Positions 44,868-54,508 of a stretch of DNA of 64,000 bases are shown here, piece by piece. Every line of letters begins with the position of its first letter. Positions within the stretch are counted from its first letter, which is position 1. The notes beneath the pieces were generated by a model that made no database searches, was not told the DNA's origin, and saw nothing but the letters and a program-made list of their open reading frames with translations. A program made the position numbers and the translations under genes. This DNA is from Paracoccaceae bacterium (GTDB lineage: Bacteria > Pseudomonadota > Alphaproteobacteria > Rhodobacterales > Rhodobacteraceae), in NCBI GenBank assembly GCA_017510335.1, contig JAFWNM010000043.1:55910-119909 (forward strand). The letters are read 5' to 3'.

Positions 44868-47800
44868 TCACGCGACCAGGGCCTCGGCGTGTTTCAGGTC
44901 CACGCTGACCAGTTGGCTGACCCCGCGTTCGCCCATGGTGACCCCGAACAGCCGGTCCATGCGCGCCATCGACAGCGCGTTATGCGTGATGATCAGATAC
45001 CGCGTTTCCGTGCGGCGGCACATTTCATCCAGCAAGTCACAAAACCGCGCCACATTGGCATCATCAAGCGGTGCGTCCACTTCATCAAGCACACAGATAG
45101 GCGCGGGATTGGCCAGAAAGACTGCGAAAATCAGCGCCAGTGCGGTCAGGGTCTGTTCCCCGCCTGACAAAAGCGACAGGATGGACAGCTTCTTGCCCGG
45201 CGGCTGGCACATGATCTCAAGGCCGGCATCCAGCGGATCGTCACTTTCCACCAGAACAAGTCGTGCCTCGCCGCCGGTGAACAAATGGGTAAACAACGTC
45301 GAGAAGCTGGCATTCACCTTGTCAAAGGCCACAAGCAGCCTTTCGCGCCCTTCGCGGTTCAGGGCGTTGATGCCCGAACGCAGCTTGGCAATCGCGGCTT
45401 CCAGATCGGCCTTTTCCTGAACCAGAAGGTCATGCTCGGTCTGGATCTCGCGCGCATCTTCTTCCGCGCGAAGGTTCACGGCCCCCAACGCATCGCGCGC
45501 GCGGCGCAGGCGGGTAAGTTCCTCGTCCAGCGCGGTGGCGTCGGGCATGGTTTCGGGGTCGGCGTCCAAGTGCTGCAAAAGCGCCTTGGGTGTTGTTTCC
45601 AGATCCTCGCTGATGCGGGTTTCGGCCAGGGCGACATTTTCATGCGCGGCATCACGGCGGGCTTCTGCGCGCGCGCGCGCCTCTCGCGCGTCAGAAGCGG
45701 CGCGTTCGGCGCTGCGTTCTGCATCGGCTGCATTGCGCGCCTGGGTTTCTGCTTCGGCCAATGCATCGCGCGCGGCGGTGTGGCGCGTTTGGGCACGGGT
45801 AATTTCGTCACCAAGCTCCGCACGTTTTTCAGCCAGTTCCTCGGGGGCGGCGCTGGCGTCGGCTAGGTCTTCTTCGGTGGCGTCCTTGCGCACCTCCAGG
45901 TCGCGGATGCGGGCTTCTGCCGTTTCCAGCCTGTGGCGCCAGCCGCTTAGGGTTTTGGTAATTTCCTGCCCGCGCGCCAGCCGCGCTTTTGCATCGCGGC
46001 GCAATTCATCGGCCTGTGCGCGGTGCGTCATCATGGTAATGCGGGCGGCTTCCACTGACAGGCGCAATGTGTCGGTAGCCGTGCGGGCCTGATGCAGATC
46101 CGGCAGTTGCGCGCGCTGGTCTTCGGCATTTGCCAGCGTTTCGGACAGGTCTTCTATGTCGTCATTGAAACGGCCCATCTGGGCCGTGGCGGTTTCCAGC
46201 CGGACCGAAGCACTGTCGCGCGCGGTCTGCGCCCGGGACAATGCGCGCCCTGCATCGGTCAGGCGCTGGTCTGCGGCGCGGCGGGCCTCGCGTGCTTGTC
46301 GTTCGGCACCTGTCAGGGCGTCAAGGCGGGCTTTGACTGTGGCGTGGGTTTCGCGGGCCATGTCCAGCCGCGCCTGCGCCTGTTCCAGATCCCGCCGCAG
46401 CCTGTCCAGCCGGTTGATTTGCTGCAGGCGCAATGCAGCGGTGCTGGGGGCATCTTGTGCGGCCACATGCAACCCGTCCCAGCGCCACAGATCGCCTGCC
46501 AATGTGACAAGCCGCTGCCCGGGGCGCAAGTCCGGCTGCAGGCGGGGACCATCGGCGGCAGTTGCCAGCCCGGTCTGGGACAGTCTGCGCGCCAGCGCAT
46601 CCGGCCCCTGAACATGGGGCGCCAACGGGTCCGCATCTTTGGGCAGGGGGGCAGCATCATCATATTCCGGCAGCGACACCCAGCCCGACCCGCCATCAGA
46701 CAACGGCGCGCGCAGATCATCCGCCAATGCTGCGCCAATGGCCTGTTCATAGCCTTCGTTGACGCGCAGCAGGTCCAGAAGCTGCGTGCCTTCGCTGCGG
46801 TCACGGTCCACCAACCGCGACAAGGCTGCGGCTTCGGCGCGCAATGTGCTGGCTTCCCCCTCTGCCTCGGCCAGGGTGCCCCGCGCGCGGGATTCTTCAG
46901 TCTGGGCATGCTGGCGCGCGTCTTCGGCTTCCAGCAGGGTGGCTTCCGCATCCTCGGTCAGGGCTTGGGTGGCGTCCAGTTCATCCTGGGCCTGTTCCAG
47001 CGCATCCTGGGCGGCATGCAGGGCCGTTTGCGCCTGCGACTGGGCGTCGGCGGCCTGCATGCTGGCATTTCGCGCCTTTGCAAGGGCGGCATTCAATTCC
47101 GTGATCTGGCGGTCTGCGGATTGGTGGCGCGCGGCCAGCCGCGCCATATCTTCGGTGGCATGGGTCAGGTCCGCTTCGTGATCGGCCAGAATTTGTGCCG
47201 CCTCTGTGGCCGCTTCGGTGGCAGTGGACAGTTTGTCTTCATGGCCTTCGGCAGATTTGGCAAGCTGGCCCTGTTCCCATTCCAGTTGGGCAATGGTTTC
47301 GGCGGCATCGCGGTTCAGGCCAGCTTCGCGGTCGATGTCTTGGGCAAGCTGCAGCACGCGCGATTGCAGCGTGCGGATGGTTTCAAGCGCGCGCGCTTCT
47401 TCCGCGGCCAGCGTGTCACGACTGACATGCAGGCGTTGCAGCACTGCCCCCGCGATGGCGTCTTCTTCGCGCAGCGCGGGCAGGCGCGCGTCTGCGGTTT
47501 CGCGAAGGCGGCTGGCCTGTTGCGCGGCGGTTTCTGTCTGCGCGCTGGCCACAAGTGCGGATTGCAAGGCGGACTCGGCGTCCTGTCGTGCCTCATCTGC
47601 CTCGCGCCAGCGCCGATAGAGCAACAACCCTTCGACCTGGCGCAACCTTGCGCCGATCTGGCGGTAGCGTTCGGCCTGACGGGCCTGACGTGACAATTGG
47701 GCCAGTTGTTGGGCCAGTTGGTCAATCACATCGCTGATGCGTTCCAGATTGGTTTCTGTCGCGCGCAGGCGCAATTCCGCTTCATGGCGGCGCTGATACA

Positions 47801-48317
47801 GGCCCGAAATGCCGGCCGCTTCTTCCAGAATGCGGCGGCGTGCTTTCGGCTTGGCGTTGATCAGTTCGGAAATCTGGCCCTGCCGCACCAGTGCAGGACT
47901 ATGCGCGCCGGTTGATGCATCTGCAAACAGCATCTGAACATCGCGCGCGCGTGCTTCCTTGCCGTTAATTTTGTAGGCGCTGCCCGCATCGCGGGTGATG
48001 CGGCGCACAATATCCAGCGTGTCGGCATCATTGAACGCGGCCGGGGCCACGCGGTCGTGGTTGTCGACCTGCAAGGTGACTTCGGCAAAATGGCGGGCCG
48101 GGCGCTGGTCGGTTCCGGCAAAAATGACATCCTCCATCCCTGCGCCGCGCATGGCGGTCGGGCGGTTTTCGCCCATGACCCAGCGCAGGGCCTCCAGCAG
48201 GTTGGACTTGCCGCATCCATTCGGGCCGACCACACCCGTAAGCCCCGCCTGAATCACCAGATCAGTGGGGTCCACGAAGCTTTTGAATCCGTTCAGGCGA
48301 AGTCTGGTGAATTGCAC
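44868..48317 (-). CDS. smc: Chromosome segregation protein SMC
   Basis: This protein of about 1149 residues is the chromosome condensation ATPase. The N-terminal domain has FTRLRLNGFKSFVDPTDL and Walker A GPNGCGKSN. Long coiled coils flank a hinge near the middle (GYEQAIGAALADDLRAPLS), and the C-terminal part has LLSGGEQTLTALALIF and the Walker B VLDEVDAPLDDANV. GTG 48317 (MQFTRLRL) is preferred because the family begins there; an upstream GTG at 48416 would add 33 unconserved residues. Codon bias produces long open frames on the opposite strand that I do not regard as genes. Confidence 0.96.
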   Translation of the reverse strand: MQFTRLRLNGFKSFVDPTDLVIQAGLTGVVGPNGCGKSNLLEALRWVMGENRPTAMRGAGMEDVIFAGTDQRPARHFAEVTLQVDNHDRVAPAAFNDADTLDIVRRITRDAGSAYKINGKEARARDVQMLFADASTGAHSPALVRQGQISELINAKPKARRRILEEAAGISGLYQRRHEAELRLRATETNLERISDVIDQLAQQLAQLSRQARQAERYRQIGARLRQVEGLLLYRRWREADEARQDAESALQSALVASAQTETAAQQASRLRETADARLPALREEDAIAGAVLQRLHVSRDTLAAEEARALETIRTLQSRVLQLAQDIDREAGLNRDAAETIAQLEWEQGQLAKSAEGHEDKLSTATEAATEAAQILADHEADLTHATEDMARLAARHQSADRQITELNAALAKARNASMQAADAQSQAQTALHAAQDALEQAQDELDATQALTEDAEATLLEAEDARQHAQTEESRARGTLAEAEGEASTLRAEAAALSRLVDRDRSEGTQLLDLLRVNEGYEQAIGAALADDLRAPLSDGGSGWVSLPEYDDAAPLPKDADPLAPHVQGPDALARRLSQTGLATAADGPRLQPDLRPGQRLVTLAGDLWRWDGLHVAAQDAPSTAALRLQQINRLDRLRRDLEQAQARLDMARETHATVKARLDALTGAERQAREARRAADQRLTDAGRALSRAQTARDSASVRLETATAQMGRFNDDIEDLSETLANAEDQRAQLPDLHQARTATDTLRLSVEAARITMMTHRAQADELRRDAKARLARGQEITKTLSGWRHRLETAEARIRDLEVRKDATEEDLADASAAPEELAEKRAELGDEITRAQTRHTAARDALAEAETQARNAADAERSAERAASDAREARARAEARRDAAHENVALAETRISEDLETTPKALLQHLDADPETMPDATALDEELTRLRRARDALGAVNLRAEEDAREIQTEHDLLVQEKADLEAAIAKLRSGINALNREGRERLLVAFDKVNASFSTLFTHLFTGGEARLVLVESDDPLDAGLEIMCQPPGKKLSILSLLSGGEQTLTALALIFAVFLANPAPICVLDEVDAPLDDANVARFCDLLDEMCRRTETRYLIITHNALSMARMDRLFGVTMGERGVSQLVSVDLKHAEALVA

Positions 48318-48481
48318 AGCGGGATATGCCTTTTGACTTTCGACTATCTGGCCGGAACCCAAGGCCGGAGTCAAGACACCGGCCCCGCATATCGCCTGTT
48401 TGGCCGGGTTATCCACAAGATGTTGGGTCTGTACGTGGCTGCGTCATTCTGCCACGGCGCATCTTACTAATACATTGTTAT

Positions 48482-48503
48482 ATTCATTTATGTATATATG
48501 AAT
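48482..48503. promoter_or_regulatory. 22-bp AT-rich inverted repeat upstream of the TsoY-like membrane protein
   Basis: The arms ATTCAT (48482-48487) and ATGAAT (48498-48503) are part of a 22-bp inverted repeat with 9 of 11 positions paired. It lies 13 bp before the start codon and just before the AAAGGAG ribosome site, so a bound repressor would block the gene. ATTC/GAAT half-sites resemble those of ArsR-type BigR/SqrR repressors, but the spacing differs from the form I recall. Confidence 0.5.
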
Positions 48504-48516
48504 GAAAGGAGACACC

Positions 48517-49728
48517 ATGTCCCATAGTCTTGCACGCCCGGCAGACACTTATTCGCCGCTCTACTTTCTGGCCTCGTTGGGGGCAGGGGGGCTGGCGGTC
48601 AGCTTTTTCATGTGGCTGATGCACTGGCTGCCCCATCCGGGGAAAACCGTGCCCGTCTTTGAGGATATCACCGCCGCTTTCGCCAGCGGGTCCGCCCTGA
48701 CGCAGGCGATGATTATCCTGGCCATGGCCGGAATTGCTGTCTTTGCGTTTCTGAACCTGAAACTTCTGGTCTGGAACCTGCGCAGTTTTGCCAGATGGAC
48801 AAAAACCGCCGCCTACGCGAAATTCGCGCAAACCAATGCGCAAAGTCAGGTCATGGCGTTACCGTTGGCGCTGGCGATGTCGGTGAATGTGCTGTTCGTT
48901 CTGGGCATGGTTTTTGTGCCCGGGCTGTGGTCAGTGGTGGAATACCTGTTCCCCTTGGCGTTGGTGGTGTTTCTGGGCATCGGGGCCTATGGGTTCAAGC
49001 TTTACGGCGGCTTTCTGGGGCGCGTGCTGACCGAAGGTGGGTTCAACTGCGCCGCCAACAATAATTTTGGCCAGATATTGCCCGCGTTCGCTTTTGCCAT
49101 GGTCGGCGTTGGTCTGGCCGCCCCCGCCGCCATGAGCACGCTGCCTGTCATCGCCGGACTGGGATTGGTGCTGTCGACCTTCTTTCTGATGACATCGGGC
49201 CTCATTGCGGTTGTCGCCATGGTGCTGGGTCTGCGGTCCATGATGGAGCATGGCGCAAACCCCGAAACGGCCCCTACGCTGTCCATCATCGTGCCCCTGC
49301 TGGCGGTGCTGGGTATTCTGGGCCTGCGCCAAGCGCACGGGCTGGGTGAACATTTCGGATCGCCGGAAATGGCGGGCGAAACGCTGGCGATGCTGACGAA
49401 ATACCTGTCGGTGCAAATCCTGTTCCTGATGTTTGCAGGTCTGGTGCTGCTGCGTCAGGGCTATGCGCAGCGCTTCATCTTCGGGGCAGAAAATTCGCCG
49501 GGGGCCTATGCGCTGGTCTGCCCCGGTGTGGGGTTCGCGGTGCTGACGCATTTCTGGCTGAACAAAGGGTTGGTGGACGCCGGCTTGATTGCCAAGTTCA
49601 GCGTAGGCTATTGGGCCATCACGGCTGTGGCGCTGGTATCGCAATTTGCCATGGTCTGGCTGGTCTGGCACCTGAACCGGCGCCATTTCGGCACCCCCAA
49701 AAATGCGGCAGCCGTGCCGGCAGAATAA
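48517..49728 (+). CDS. 10-TM membrane protein, TsoY/TDT-like
   Basis: This protein of about 403 residues has ten hydrophobic segments, the topology of TDT/SLAC1 family transporters, and a conserved-looking loop GGFNCAANNNFGQILPAFAFA. It resembles what I recall of proteins named TsoY, a family that includes selenoproteins, with a cysteine where selenocysteine would stand; this name is tentative. AAAGGAG precedes ATG 48517. It has its own operator candidate and a strong terminator, so it is a single regulated unit. The substrate is unknown. Confidence 0.6.
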   Translation: MSHSLARPADTYSPLYFLASLGAGGLAVSFFMWLMHWLPHPGKTVPVFEDITAAFASGSALTQAMIILAMAGIAVFAFLNLKLLVWNLRSFARWTKTAAYAKFAQTNAQSQVMALPLALAMSVNVLFVLGMVFVPGLWSVVEYLFPLALVVFLGIGAYGFKLYGGFLGRVLTEGGFNCAANNNFGQILPAFAFAMVGVGLAAPAAMSTLPVIAGLGLVLSTFFLMTSGLIAVVAMVLGLRSMMEHGANPETAPTLSIIVPLLAVLGILGLRQAHGLGEHFGSPEMAGETLAMLTKYLSVQILFLMFAGLVLLRQGYAQRFIFGAENSPGAYALVCPGVGFAVLTHFWLNKGLVDAGLIAKFSVGYWAITAVALVSQFAMVWLVWHLNRRHFGTPKNAAAVPAE

Positions 49729-49750
49729 TCCGGGGCAATACCCCCGCGAA

Positions 49751-49779
49751 GGGCCGCATCACGCGGCCCTTTTATTTTT
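49751..49779 (+). terminator. Rho-independent terminator after the TsoY-like gene
   Basis: A 7-bp stem GGGCCGC/GCGGCCC with a 5-base loop is followed by TTTTATTTTT. It separates the membrane-protein gene from the CidA-like gene, which starts 45 bp further on. Confidence 0.9.
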
Positions 49780-49823
49780 GCGCGGATCGGGGCTAATGGG
49801 GGAAGCAACAAAAAGGTTTCCCC

Positions 49824-50186
49824 ATGATCCACGCCCTTGCCCTGATCCTGCTGTGCCAACTGGCGGGCGAAGCCCTGTCGCGGTTGTTCGGCCTGCCTGC
49901 CCCCGGTCCGGTGCTGGGAATGGGGCTGTTATTCGTGCTGATGCTGGCAGTGCCGCGCCTTGGTGACTTCATGCGCCCCACCGGCGAGGGGATTTTGCGT
50001 CACCTGACGCTTCTGTTCGTTCCTGCAGGGGTGGGCGTGGTGGGGCATTTGCGCCAGCTGGGGGAAAACGGGCTGGCCTTGGGGGTGGCGCTGGTGGGGT
50101 CCACGGTGCTGGCCATCGCGGCGGGGGTGCTGACATTCGTTTTCGTGGCACGGCTGACAGGGGCGAAAGGCGGCGAGGATGCGTGA
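49824..50186 (+). CDS. CidA/LrgA family protein
   Basis: This 120-residue membrane protein has four hydrophobic segments and the family motif GLPAPGPVLGMGLLF. CidA/LrgA proteins are holin-like or are pyruvate/acetate-related transport components, always paired with a CidB/LrgB partner. The partner overlaps by 8 bp here. AAGG lies upstream of the ATG. No LytTR regulator is adjacent. Confidence 0.92.
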   Translation: MIHALALILLCQLAGEALSRLFGLPAPGPVLGMGLLFVLMLAVPRLGDFMRPTGEGILRHLTLLFVPAGVGVVGHLRQLGENGLALGVALVGSTVLAIAAGVLTFVFVARLTGAKGGEDA

Positions 50187-50895
50187 TTTTGCAGAAATAT
50201 GGTCCTATCTGGCCGAAACCCCGCTGATCTGGCTAAGTGCGACACTGATCGCCTATCTGGCAGGCGATTATCTGGCGCAGCGTGCAGGGCGTGCGCCACT
50301 GGTCAATCCCGTTCTGGTGGCGGTTATCTTGCTGGCGGCGCTGCTGTGGGCCACGGATACCAGCTATGCGACGTATTTCGAAGGCGCGCAATTCGTCCAT
50401 TTCCTGCTTGGCCCCGCCACGGTCGCGCTGGCCGTGCCGCTATGGCTGAACTGGCCCACCGTGCGCCGCGCGGCCCTGCCGATTGCGGCGGCACTGCTGG
50501 CAGGGTCTGGGATGGCCGTGTTGTCCGCTTTGGCCATCGGCCATGCGATGGGGCTGTCGCCCGAATTGCTGGCCACACTTGCGCCCAAAGGCACGACCGC
50601 GCCCGTCGCCTTGGGCATCAGCCAGAACCTTGGCGGCTCGCCTACCCTGACGGCGGTGCTTGTCATCCTGACCGGCATCACCGGGGCGATTGTGATCACG
50701 CCCATGATGAACGCAATGGGCATTCGCGACTGGCGCGCGCGCGGGTTTGCTGTGGGGGTTGCAGCCCATGGCATCGGCACGGCGCGTGCGTTTCAGGTCA
50801 ACCCGCAGGCAGGTGCATTTGCAGGCATCGGCATGGGGCTGAACGCTATGCTGACGGCACTATTGGCCCCGTGGGCGCTGGGCCTGTTCCAATAA
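50179..50895 (+). CDS. LrgB/CidB family protein
   Basis: This 238-residue membrane protein is the larger partner of the CidA/LrgA system. It has about seven hydrophobic segments and the family's ALLAGSGMAVLSALAIG, LAPKGTTAPVALGIS and VAAHGIGTARAF motifs. Overlap with the previous gene indicates a two-gene operon. It ends 5 bp before the convergent smpB gene. Proposed roles (autolysis control, pyruvate uptake) come from other bacteria. Confidence 0.95.
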   Translation: MRDFAEIWSYLAETPLIWLSATLIAYLAGDYLAQRAGRAPLVNPVLVAVILLAALLWATDTSYATYFEGAQFVHFLLGPATVALAVPLWLNWPTVRRAALPIAAALLAGSGMAVLSALAIGHAMGLSPELLATLAPKGTTAPVALGISQNLGGSPTLTAVLVILTGITGAIVITPMMNAMGIRDWRARGFAVGVAAHGIGTARAFQVNPQAGAFAGIGMGLNAMLTALLAPWALGLFQ

Positions 50896-50900
50896 CGCAC

Positions 50901-51374
50901 TCAGCCCAGTTCCTTCATCAGGCGGCGCTTTTGTTTGTCCCAGTCGCGCTTGGCCTCGGTCGCGCGCTTGTCGGCCAGCTTCTTGCCCTTGCCGATGGCG
51001 ATCTTGATCTTCACCAACCCGCGATGGTTGAAATACATCACCAGCGGCACCAATGTCATGCCTTCCTTGGCCGTGGCCGCCCACAGCCGCGCCATCTCGC
51101 GCTTGCTGACCAGCAGCTTGCGGCGGCGGCGTTCCTCATGGCCCCAGATATTGGCCTGCTTGTAGGGCGCAATATAGGAATTCACCAACCACAATTCGCC
51201 GTTATCCACCGTGGCATAGCTTTCGGCAATATTGGCCTTACCGCCGCGCAGGGATTTCACCTCGGACCCGTGCAGCATGATCCCGCATTCAAGGTCTTCC
51301 TCAATAGCATAATCATACCGCGCGCGGCGGTTTTCAGCGATGATGCGGTAATTCGGGTCTGATTTCTGGGCCAT
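50901..51374 (-). CDS. smpB: SsrA-binding protein SmpB
   Basis: This 157-residue protein binds tmRNA and rescues stalled ribosomes. The family blocks [32 protein letters not shown] and [23 protein letters not shown] are intact, ending in the basic C-terminal tail. It lies 33 bp downstream of the NYN-domain gene on the same strand, so the two may share a transcript. The ssrA gene is not in the window. Confidence 0.97.
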   Translation of the reverse strand: MAQKSDPNYRIIAENRRARYDYAIEEDLECGIMLHGSEVKSLRGGKANIAESYATVDNGELWLVNSYIAPYKQANIWGHEERRRRKLLVSKREMARLWAATAKEGMTLVPLVMYFNHRGLVKIKIAIGKGKKLADKRATEAKRDWDKQKRRLMKELG

Positions 51375-51407
51375 GTCAGTGCAGATAAGGGGCGCATGCG
51401 CCCATGT

Positions 51408-52112
51408 CTAGGGTTTCAGGCGCAGCTGCATGCTGTTGCCTGACGATTTGCGCAGCTCAAACGCGCCCGATTTTGCCACCAACTCGCTCAGTTTGGCACA
51501 TCCGTAGTTGCGCGCGTCGAAATCGGGGTTGGCCGCAACAATGAATTGCCCGACCTGCCCCAGTGAAAACCAGTCTTCATCCTTGTCTATGGCCTGCATC
51601 GCGGCCTCGATCAGGGGCACGGCCTTTGACGGGGGGGATTTCCGGCTCTGCGCGGGTTCGGGGTCGGCGTCGGGCAAAATATTCTCGACAAATATGAACC
51701 GCTTGCAGGCCTTTCTGAACGCCTCGGGCGTTTTTCGTTGTCCAATGCCGTAAACATCCAGCCCCTGTTCACAAATACGACTTGCCAGCCGCGTGAAATC
51801 ACTGTCCGAACTGATCAACACAAACCCGTCAAACCGGCCCGTATGCAACAGGTCCATCGCATCAATCACCAATGCAATATCACTGGAATTCTTGCCCACC
51901 GTGTTGGCGGGCTGATGATGGGGCACCAGCGCCAGGCTGGGCAGTTTTTCCTGCCAGCCCGACATCTGTGCACGCGAAAAATCCCCATAGATCCGCCGCA
52001 CGCTGGCTTCGCCCAGTCCTGCAATCTCCTCAAATATCGCCTCCACCCATTTAGGCGAGGAATTATCCGCATCGATCAGCACTGCCAGCAGGGGGATACC
52101 TGAACGCGCCAT
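51408..52112 (-). CDS. NYN-domain (LabA/DUF88-like) putative ribonuclease with OST-HTH domain
   Basis: This protein of about 234 residues has an N-terminal NYN/PIN-like domain with aspartates at VLIDADNSSPKWV, DIALVIDAMDLLHTG and SSDSDFTRLA, typical metal ligands for a nuclease. From about residue 160 there is a LOTUS/OST-HTH domain (FSLGQVGQFIVAANPDFDAR), thought to bind RNA. The link to smpB, 33 bp downstream, suggests RNA or translation-related work. ATG 52112 has AAAGGAA upstream. The target RNA is unknown. Confidence 0.88.
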   Translation of the reverse strand: MARSGIPLLAVLIDADNSSPKWVEAIFEEIAGLGEASVRRIYGDFSRAQMSGWQEKLPSLALVPHHQPANTVGKNSSDIALVIDAMDLLHTGRFDGFVLISSDSDFTRLASRICEQGLDVYGIGQRKTPEAFRKACKRFIFVENILPDADPEPAQSRKSPPSKAVPLIEAAMQAIDKDEDWFSLGQVGQFIVAANPDFDARNYGCAKLSELVAKSGAFELRKSSGNSMQLRLKP

Positions 52113-52127
52113 GATGGTTCCTTTCAG

Positions 52128-52180
52128 TCTGGTCAAAATATCCCGGGGGAGGCCCCGCAGGGGACGGGGGCAGCGCCCCC
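52128..52180. repeat. Rhodobacterales-type intergenic element with GC hairpin (copy abutting the GNAT stop)
   Basis: AAAATATCCCGGGGGAGG is followed by GGGGGC-AGC-GCCCCC (52166-52180), a perfect 6-bp stem with a 3-base loop that ends directly at the stop codon of the GNAT gene. The same layout occurs at 55697-55732. Such elements are familiar to me between genes in this order and probably act as terminators. Confidence 0.6.
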
Positions 52181-52687
52181 TTACAGCGTCCGATACATCA
52201 CATAGGCATCGACAAATCCCTGAACGGGATGGTGGAACGCACCGGGTAAGCGGCCCGCAATCTCAAACCCGTTCGCCTGCCACAGAGTCACGGCGCGGGT
52301 GTTGGTGGACACCACGCAATTGAACTGCATGGCCCTGTAGCCTTGCGCGCGCGCAGTGTCCAGCGCATGCGCCAGCATCTTGCGCGCCACACCGCGGCCC
52401 TGCGCGGCAGGGGCGCTGACAAATCCGCAATTTGCTACATGGGCCCCGCCGCCTTGCTGGTTGGGCGCAATATAGTAGCTGCCGACGGGTGTGCCCAGGG
52501 CCTCGGCCAGATAGGCGCTGTGCGTGCCCGCGCACCACCACGCCAGCGCGGCCTCGCGGCTGATCGCGCGGTCAATGGCGTATGTCTCGCCCGCGCGGAA
52601 CACCGGCTCCAGCATCGCCCAAAGCTCGGGGTGGTCGGCTTGGGTGGCGGGGCGCAGTTCTACGCCCCCCTTTTCGGCCTCGCTCAA
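52181..52687 (-). CDS. GNAT family N-acetyltransferase
   Basis: This 168-residue protein has the GNAT fold: [18 protein letters not shown] at the start, the acetyl-CoA loop [18 protein letters not shown] and the C-terminal [20 protein letters not shown]. It probably acetylates a small amine or a protein N-terminus. Its start overlaps the end of the formaldehyde dehydrogenase gene (ATGA), so it is cotranscribed with it, though no common pathway is evident. Confidence 0.93.
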   Translation of the reverse strand: MSEAEKGGVELRPATQADHPELWAMLEPVFRAGETYAIDRAISREAALAWWCAGTHSAYLAEALGTPVGSYYIAPNQQGGGAHVANCGFVSAPAAQGRGVARKMLAHALDTARAQGYRAMQFNCVVSTNTRAVTLWQANGFEIAGRLPGAFHHPVQGFVDAYVMYRTL

Positions 52688-53811
52688 AACTCCACCACAG
52701 CGCGGATGGATTTGCCTTCATGCATCAGGTCGAACCCCTCATTGATCTGATCGAGGCTCAGCTTGTGCGTGATCATCGGGTCAATCTCGATCTTGCCGTT
52801 CATATACCAATCCACGAATTTCGGCACATCCGAACGCCCCTTGGCCCCGCCAAACGCCGTGCCCTTCCACACGCGCCCCGTCACCAACTGAAACGGCCGC
52901 GTGGAAATCTCGGCGCCCGCAGGGGCCACGCCTATAATCACCGACACGCCCCAACCGCGATGGCTGCATTCCAGCGCATCGCGCATGACCTTGACGTTGC
53001 CGGTTGCATCAAACGAATAATCCACACCCCCGATTGCGTCATCCCCGCGCTGCGTCAGCTTGACGATCTCCTGCACCACATTATCCACCCTGGACGGGTT
53101 AACGAAATGCGTCATGCCAAATTTGCGCGCCATCTCTTCCTTGCCGTCATTCAGGTCCACCCCGATGATCATATCGGCGCCCGCCATGCGCAGCCCCTGA
53201 ATGACATTCAGGCCGATCCCGCCCAAACCGAACACCGCCGCCGTGGACCCGATTTCAACGCCGGCTGTGTTGATCACCGCGCCAATGCCTGTGGTCACCC
53301 CGCACCCGATATAGCAAATCTTGTCGAACGGCGCGTCGTCGCGCACCTTGGCCAGCGCAATTTCCGGCATGACCGTGTGATTGGCAAAGGTCGAGCATCC
53401 CATGTAATGATAAATCGGCGTGCCATCGAGCATGGAAAACCGCGTTGTGCCATCGGGCATCAGCCCCTGGCCCTGGGTGCCCCGAATGGCAGTGCACAGG
53501 TTCGTCTTGCCCGACCGGCAGGAATAGCATTCACGGCATTCGGGCGTATAAAGCGGGATAACATGGTCGCCCGGTTTCAGCGTTGTAACCCCTTCGCCCA
53601 CCTCGATGACCACGCCCGCGCCTTCATGGCCCAGAATGGATGGGAACAGCCCTTCAGGGTCCGCGCCAGAGCGGGTGAATTCATCCGTGTGGCAAATACC
53701 TGTGGCCTTGATCTCGACCAGAACCTCGCCCGCTTTTGGGCCGTCCAGGTTTACTTCCATGATTTCAAGGGGTTTTCCGGCTTCCAGGGCGACAGCGGCA
53801 CGGGTGCGCAT
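52684..53811 (-). CDS. S-(hydroxymethyl)glutathione dehydrogenase / class III alcohol dehydrogenase
   Basis: This 375-residue zinc enzyme oxidises S-hydroxymethylglutathione, removing formaldehyde. Catalytic zinc ligands lie in [14 protein letters not shown] and the GHEGAG motif, the structural zinc site is in [15 protein letters not shown], and NAD binds at [15 protein letters not shown] 53811 with AGGA upstream gives the class III start [15 protein letters not shown]. It could serve the catabolic cluster if the P450 releases formaldehyde, but it lies 49 kb away. The symbol adhC/frmA/flhA varies, so none is given. Confidence 0.95.
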   Translation of the reverse strand: MRTRAAVALEAGKPLEIMEVNLDGPKAGEVLVEIKATGICHTDEFTRSGADPEGLFPSILGHEGAGVVIEVGEGVTTLKPGDHVIPLYTPECRECYSCRSGKTNLCTAIRGTQGQGLMPDGTTRFSMLDGTPIYHYMGCSTFANHTVMPEIALAKVRDDAPFDKICYIGCGVTTGIGAVINTAGVEIGSTAAVFGLGGIGLNVIQGLRMAGADMIIGVDLNDGKEEMARKFGMTHFVNPSRVDNVVQEIVKLTQRGDDAIGGVDYSFDATGNVKVMRDALECSHRGWGVSVIIGVAPAGAEISTRPFQLVTGRVWKGTAFGGAKGRSDVPKFVDWYMNGKIEIDPMITHKLSLDQINEGFDLMHEGKSIRAVVEF

Positions 53812-53958
53812 TAGGGGTCCTCCAGCATTTTGCGATTTGCCCCAATGTGGCGCAGCACAGGGATGCCCCGCAAGCGAAAGCGGCATGTCGGGGCGAAAAA
53901 AAACCACACGCTGCGCAAAAGCTTGATTTTCTCTGACTTCCCCCACAAACTGTCTTTC

Positions 53959-54294
53959 ATGAATATGCAAACCCCATTGCGCGCGACAGATCAGCAGGTC
54001 AGCTTTGACCGGCGTGAATTATCGGTTATCCTGTCACTTTACGGGCGGATGGTGGCGGCGGGGGAATGGCGTGATTACGGCATTTCGTGCCTGCGCAATG
54101 CGGCGGTATTTTCGGTGTTCCGGCGCACGGCAGAAACCCCGCTCTATCGCATTGAAAAACATCCCCATTTGCGCAACCGCCAGGGGATGTATGCGGTCAT
54201 CAGCATGGACGGGCAGATCCTCAAGCGCGGGCATGATCTGGCCATGGTCCTGAAGGTGCTGGAACGGCGTTTGCTGCGTGTGATCGGCGAATAG
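53959..54294 (+). CDS. DUF2794 family protein
   Basis: This 111-residue protein matches what I recall of DUF2794, common in alphaproteobacteria, with [28 protein letters not shown] and [13 protein letters not shown]. No function is known. The ATG at 53959 was chosen because conservation begins there; the frame extends upstream into low-complexity sequence that overlaps the formaldehyde dehydrogenase promoter. Confidence 0.85.
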   Translation: MNMQTPLRATDQQVSFDRRELSVILSLYGRMVAAGEWRDYGISCLRNAAVFSVFRRTAETPLYRIEKHPHLRNRQGMYAVISMDGQILKRGHDLAMVLKVLERRLLRVIGE

Positions 54295-54508
54295 GCTTTA
54301 CAGGCCTGCGCGCTGGTGCTAATGCGCTGTTTATGAACACAACATATGCATCACACTTGGTTTTGCGACGCCGCTGACGCGGTGTATGTGTTCTTGCGCG
54401 GCCACGACATTGGCATGCGCCCTGTTTTACCCTTCCAAATGAAAACCGCCGTTGACTTGTCCGCAGTGCTTTGGCAGGTCAGTGCTTTGATTGATCGGAA
54501 TGACGCCC

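Noticed and set aside
46092-47693. 533-codon open frame opposite smc
   Set aside because: It lies wholly antisense to an intact smc gene, its translation is rich in Gly, Arg and Cys with no family motif, and such frames are expected opposite GC-rich genes with a strong third-position bias.
53880-53920. Hairpin with adjacent A-run near the formaldehyde dehydrogenase start as a terminator
   Set aside because: The poly-A follows the stem on the plus strand, and on the minus strand the T-run precedes the hairpin, so neither direction has terminator geometry.
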